Below are positions 39,589-43,596 of a DNA stretch of 43,596 bases, one piece after another (the first letter of the stretch is position 1; each line of letters opens with the position of its first letter). The DNA comes from Deltaproteobacteria bacterium (GTDB lineage: Bacteria; Desulfobacterota; Syntrophia; Syntrophales; Smithellaceae). The DNA lies in assembly GCA_012729055.1 (NCBI GenBank), contig JAAYDW010000060.1, positions 1-43,596 of the forward strand. Reading direction: 5' to 3'. The notes beneath the pieces were generated by a model. The model saw nothing but the letters and a program-made list of their open reading frames with translations, made no database searches and had not been told where the DNA came from. A program made the translations under genes and the position numbers.

Positions 39589-41716
39589 ATGAATCCCTTT
39601 TGCAGAGTGCTCTTCATTATTCTTTTCGGCCTGCTGTTTCCGATATTGGCCTGTTCGCCTTCCCCCTTTCCGAACCCCGCGCCGCTCGCCGTTGTGGAGG
39701 GGGAATACAAACTGCCCGCCTCCATCGATCCCTCCGTGACGGATGTCATGGAGACCGAGCTGTGGGCGCATGTCTGGCGTCCGGCCGCCGGCGGGCCGTA
39801 TCCGCTGATTGTTTTTCTCCACGGCAACCACGGGACGTGCGGACGATTCGATGCCGGTCTCGGCATCCGGATCGACGACCGGATAGACTACACCTTGCAC
39901 GGGACCTGTCCCGATCGTTACGAAGTGACTCCCAACCATCGGGGGTACGACTATCTGGCAAGGCCTCTGGCCGGCTGGGGCTATGTGGTGCTATCGATCA
40001 ACGCCAATCGGGGCGTCAATGCCGCGCCCGGCCAGCCGGGCGACGGCGGCTTGAATCTCCGGCGCGGCCGGCTCGTTCTGCGTCACCTCGAACAGCTGGC
40101 GCAATGGAATAAAGACGGCGGCGCTTTGCCATCCCTGGGTTTTGAGCTCACAGGGGCCATGGATTTTTCCCAGGTGGGATTGATGGGACATTCACGCGGC
40201 GGAGAAGGAATGCGCGCCGCCATGGCGCAGTATCATGATCCGGCGAGCCCGTGGCCGGCCCGGATCGGACCGGTTGTTTTCCGTTCGCTGTTTGAAATCG
40301 GACCCGTCGACGGCCAGACCGGCCGCATACTGGATGCGCCCGATGTTTTCTGGAATGTGCTCCTGCCGGCCTGCGACGGCGATGTGTCCGATTTGCAGGG
40401 AATCAAACCCTTCGACCGGATGCTGCAAAACACGGGAGAAGCCCGCTCGTATTCCAAATCGACGTTTCAGGTTTTCGGCGCCAATCATAACTTTTACAAC
40501 ACCGAGTGGCAGCAATCCGATGCGGAATCCTGCATCGGACAGGTGAGGCTTTTTCCCGATACGCTGGGCTCGCCCGAGCAGCGTGAAACATCCCTCCATA
40601 CCCTGATCCCGTTCTTCCGCTCCCACACCGGCCTTATCCGCTATCCCGCGCTGGCGAGGCGCTTTGATCCCGGCCATGGGCTGCCGGCCGCCCTGACTGC
40701 GATTACAACCTATGCCCGGGGATATTCCCCCGCGCCCTCGGATCCCGAAAATTTTATTCTCGATGATTTCGACAAGCCCACCGGCATATCCAGCCGGGAA
40801 GCGGCCAACCAGTCTTCCGGCCTGACGCAGTACGAGCATGGCCGGGCCGGCAACAATCAGGATGATTCCCAGCGGGCCGCCGCCATCCGGTGGGACCGGG
40901 CCGGAGGCTTCCTCCAGGTGAATGCGGTCGATGCGGGAGGCGGAATGGATGTCCGGCGTTTTCGCACGCTGGAATTCCGGGTGATGCTGCGGTGCTTCGG
41001 TGATCTGTGCGGACAGCTGCCCGATCCCAGGGGGGATCTGGATTTTTCCATTGCGCTGGTCGGCGGAAACGCCGGTCTGTCGAAACGCATTTCTCTTGCG
41101 TCACGGGCGGCGGTCTGGCGGCCCTGCGGAGCGCATGACGCGTACTGGGGGGGACGTGTACAATGAAGTGTTCCAGACCGTGCGCATTCCCCTGTCCGCC
41201 TTTGCCGGCGTTCCTCTGGCGCATTTTCAGGGCGTGCGCTTTATTTTCGATCGCACGGAATCCTCCTCCATTTATCTCGGCAACGTGCGCCTGACCAGAG
41301 CGCCGGCGCCGCAGGCGGCCCTTGCGGACGCCGGGGCGATCCGGACACGGACCGCTGTTCAGGGCCAGTCTGAAGATCGAGCGTCCGACCGGACGGAGGT
41401 AAACGAAATAGCGTCCATCCGCATCATCGGCGCGGCCGTCAACGGCGGCCTCTCGGGCCGGAGGGGCGCAGCGGTCGAAATCGAAGTCGTCTCGACGCGG
41501 CCCTTTCCCGTCGCCGATGCTTTGCCCGAACTGCGCATCGGAAAAAAGACCTTTACGCTTTCGCGTTTTTCCTCCGGCGCCACAGACCGGCTGATCTTCA
41601 CCACCGAGGCGTCGCAGTTTCGCGAGATGGCAGAAGGGGCTCCGGTGATCCTCCGGATCGGCGGCCGGCGTCCCTGGACGTTCGGGCCGCTGCGCAAGGG
41701 AATGGCCGGGCAATGA
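39589..41716 (+). CDS. Lipoprotein alpha/beta hydrolase, split by a frameshift
   Basis: The ATG at 39589 (GGAGG ten bases upstream) begins a lipoprotein signal with the lipobox PILAC. An alpha/beta-hydrolase fold follows: oxyanion region FLHGNHGTCGR, nucleophile elbow GLMGHSRGGEGMR (Ser) and a late His in FGANHNFYNTEW. The first frame ends at 41166. Homologous-looking sequence resumes in the next frame as DVYNEVFQTVRIPLSAF and runs to 41716, adding a beta-rich C-terminal part. The change occurs at a run of seven G (41147-41153); six G would restore one protein of about 709 residues. This is either an assembly error, a mutation or phase variation. The substrate is unknown. Confidence 0.75.
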
Positions 41717-41719
41717 CGG

Positions 41720-42373
41720 TCAGCGCCTCAGCTCCCCGATGGCGGTTTCCAGAGGAACGGTGAGAAATGTCCGGATTTTCCTTTCCACGGCCAGGACCTG
41801 CTTTCCGTTGCTGCAAATCGACTGCCGGATTTCCTCCGTGGCGCCGTAGCGCAGGATCAGATCCTGCATCCGCTGTGCGAGGCTGACGACGGAATCGTGC
41901 ATCACCCTTTTATCGGCGTAGTTGACGATCTCGCGCTCCTCCAGCTTTCCTTCCGGATGGAAATCCGTCAGCGCGACGTGCTCTCGCACCACGTCTCCCA
42001 CCCTTGCAAATCCCAGCGCCGCGAGCAGATCGCCGCCGGTTTGATCGTGTTTTTCCTTTGTCTGAAGCGCCCGGGTCTTGGTGATGTCGTGCAGGAGCGC
42101 CGCCGCCAGGACGAGATCCCGGTTGACGGACACGTCCTTTTTCAGGTGATCCGTAAGAGCCAGGGATACGCGCATGACCTGGCAGGAATGGGCGACGATG
42201 TTGGGCAGCATGGCGTGCTCGGCCATGAGCGCCTCGCATTCTTCCCGCGAGGGGATTCTGTCCGGAAGACCGCAGAAAGAGGGCATGGTTTTCATTTTAT
42301 ATTCCGGCCGCTGACCGTTTGCCGAATGCGCACGGCCGCGCACGGCCTCGAATGATTTTGTCTGGAATTTCAT
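41720..42373 (-). CDS. HD-domain (HDIG-type) phosphohydrolase-like protein
   Basis: The protein has up to 217 residues. The Met in MKTMPSFCGLPDRIP (42295) is an alternative start that would drop a poorly conserved front. Metal-binding motifs of the HD superfamily are seen: NIVAHSCQVMRV (His), AALLHDITKT (His-Asp) and the late Asp in VNYADKRVMHD. Such proteins act on nucleotides or related phosphates. The substrate is unknown. It converges on the hydrolase gene with a gap of three bases. Confidence 0.85.
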   Translation of the reverse strand: MKFQTKSFEAVRGRAHSANGQRPEYKMKTMPSFCGLPDRIPSREECEALMAEHAMLPNIVAHSCQVMRVSLALTDHLKKDVSVNRDLVLAAALLHDITKTRALQTKEKHDQTGGDLLAALGFARVGDVVREHVALTDFHPEGKLEEREIVNYADKRVMHDSVVSLAQRMQDLILRYGATEEIRQSICSNGKQVLAVERKIRTFLTVPLETAIGELRR

Positions 42374-42486
42374 GTCTCTCAGGCGATCCGCGCCGGCTTG
42401 CGCCGCCCGGAAATGACCCGCCGGAGAACAAAATTCCCGCGACCTTATAAAAGCAGGCAGCGGGCGCTGTCAAGGAAAAACAAAAG

Positions 42487-43040
42487 ATGTCCGGCGGGGA
42501 AGGGCCGGGATTTTATCGAAGGTCGACTCTGCCGTCCGTTTCCGGGCAGAGCTTTCCGTATCAGCCGGATTCCGGCATGGCGGACATTTATACGGGCGTG
42601 AAATGGACCTTTTACTCCGCGGAGGCGATCACGCTCGCCGCGTCGACCTATCTGAATTTTCCGACGGGCAGCCTAGCTTTCCGCAATCCGGGAATTCAGC
42701 CGACGCTGACGCTTACGGCCACGACCACGGCCGGCGCGTTGGATTTCTGTTTATCGGTCGGGACCACCTATGCGGCCGATGTGCGGGGAGAACCCTGCTA
42801 CTTTGATCTCGAAACCGCCGTTTCGATCGATTACTCTTCCGACGGAAAAATTCCTTCGGAATTTTTGCTTACGGATATTCGCCGGACCGGCGCTGGGACG
42901 GCCAGTGGCGTCTTTCCGGCGGCGGGTCCTACACCCGGACCATCAGCGTCCGGCATTCGGCGGGCGTCACGTTTGAGAAAGGTCTGTCCGGCCGGGTCCT
43001 GGACTGGTCCATTACCCTCGGTTACGACTTTACCTTTTGA
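42487..43040 (+). pseudogene. Outer-membrane beta-barrel protein remnant, 5'-truncated and frameshifted
   Basis: From about 42560 the frame encodes beta-barrel strands (GMADIYTGVKWTFYSAEAIT, LAASTYLNFPTGSLAF, PTLTLTATTTAGALDF) like those of phenol-degradation-type outer-membrane transporters. The signal peptide and first strands are missing. After KIPSE the frame is lost at a run of five T (42862-42866). The next frame continues with FAYGYSPDRRWDGQWRLSGG and ends LGYDFTF with a TGA at 43038-43040, again a terminal Phe. Six T would rejoin the halves. It is best read as a decayed gene, though the frameshift alone could be an assembly error. Confidence 0.6.
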
Positions 43041-43285
43041 TTGTCTTCTGCCGTCGGGAAAAAAGGAATAGAATTTGCCGGTAAATCCTGCTAAATTACG
43101 CGCCGAAAATACCGTTTCTCATTTTTCTTTGACTGTTCGCCGGTAAAAACAACCGCGGGGTGACGGCGCCCCATAATGGTTTGTGGTTTCAGCGCCGCAC
43201 GACGGCTTATCATGGGGGAGATGCCTTAAGCTTTTTAATCGTTCCGGAACAGGAAGAACCGACGCTCCGAGGGAGGAGGGGAATC

Positions 43286-43596
43286 GTGTTTGCAAATAAG
43301 ATTGTCGTCCATTATGCGGACGGGCGAACGAAAAAAGGCTCCACCAACAACTTTGATCCCGGTCGGGATATTTTCCATCTGACGCCACCGGACGCGCCGC
43401 CGGAGAGCCTGCCGCTGGAGATTCATCTCAGCGATCTGAAAGCCGTCTTTTTTGTCAGATCCTTCGAGGGCCATCCGAATTTTTACCCCCGTCACGACGG
43501 CGACGGCGCCAACAAGGCTATCGGGCGCCGGGTGACCGTGCGCTTCAAGGACGGCGAGACGATGAAGGGCGTCACCACCAACATCAATCCCGACCG
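43286..43596 (+). CDS. Unidentified protein, 5' part (runs off the window)
   Basis: The GTG at 43286 has GGGAGGAGGGG directly upstream. The 103 residues seen read MFANKIVVHYADGRTKKGST and contain two similar segments, KIVVHYADGRTKKGSTNNF and RRVTVRFKDGETMKGVTTNI. This suggests an internal repeat of a small beta-barrel-like unit. I recall similar proteins annotated only as domains of unknown function. There is no signal peptide. The window ends inside the gene. Confidence 0.65.
   Translation, partial: MFANKIVVHYADGRTKKGSTNNFDPGRDIFHLTPPDAPPESLPLEIHLSDLKAVFFVRSFEGHPNFYPRHDGDGANKAIGRRVTVRFKDGETMKGVTTNINPD

Overview
The window looks like a chromosomal segment of an anaerobic deltaproteobacterium, most likely of the Syntrophus/Smithella type (Desulfobacterota). 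This is inferred from gene content: exported fumarate-reductase-type flavoproteins, a multiheme cytochrome, a 4-hydroxybutyryl-CoA dehydratase with fatty-acid CoA enzymes, superoxide reductase and rubrerythrins, and sigma-54 regulators. No rRNA, tRNA or CRISPR array was seen. Most of the window is GC-rich. The stretch from about 23.9 to 29.5 kb is visibly richer in AT and differs in codon use.

Layout. (1) 0-8.2 kb: a truncated B12-binding radical-SAM gene, then a minus-strand cassette of Tat-exported FrdA-like flavoprotein, FrdB-like iron-sulfur protein, outer-membrane porin, a dead cytochrome c gene, tatA and a dead cyclophilin gene. A sigma-54 promoter drives it and a divergent PAS-type sigma-54 activator faces it. 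(2) 8.5-10.7 kb: a UmuD-like protease and a Y-family DNA polymerase, separated by the remnant of a four-helix-bundle (23S IVS) gene. (3) 10.75-15.0 kb: a second cassette of the same design, with Tat-exported flavoprotein, tetraheme cytochrome c and a second tatA, under a sigma-54-like promoter and a divergent GAF-type activator. (4) 15.1-22.8 kb: a TetR regulator facing acyl-CoA dehydrogenase, 4-hydroxybutyryl-CoA dehydratase, acyl-CoA ligase and 3-hydroxyacyl-CoA dehydrogenase, probably a route from 4-hydroxybutyrate or a related acid towards acetoacetyl-CoA. An SRAP gene follows. (5) 23.5-29.5 kb: a relic chromosomal integron. It has the C-terminal stub of a tyrosine recombinase, then seven attC-like sites separating plus-strand cassettes: a Phd/RelE-type pair, VapBC, an unknown protein, an isochorismatase-like hydrolase, two SDRs and an unknown membrane protein. 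(6) 29.6-32.4 kb: nitrogen module with amtB, glnK, a glutamine amidotransferase and a second, divergent PII. (7) 32.6-34.5 kb: membrane acyltransferase and a secreted 3D-domain protein. (8) 34.9-39.4 kb: peroxide/superoxide defence (two rubrerythrin-type proteins, desulfoferrodoxin, KatG, PerR/Fur). (9) 39.6-43.6 kb: a frameshifted lipoprotein hydrolase, an HD-domain protein, a broken outer-membrane protein and the start of an unknown gene.

The most unusual feature is the pair of similarly built cassettes in regions 1 and 3. Each joins an exported flavin reductase, an electron-carrying partner and its own TatA paralogue to a sigma-54 promoter and a private activator, with palindromes at enhancer distance. 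They look like two inducible extracytoplasmic reductases for different substrates, with the Tat component co-expressed with its cargo. The relic integron is the second notable feature.
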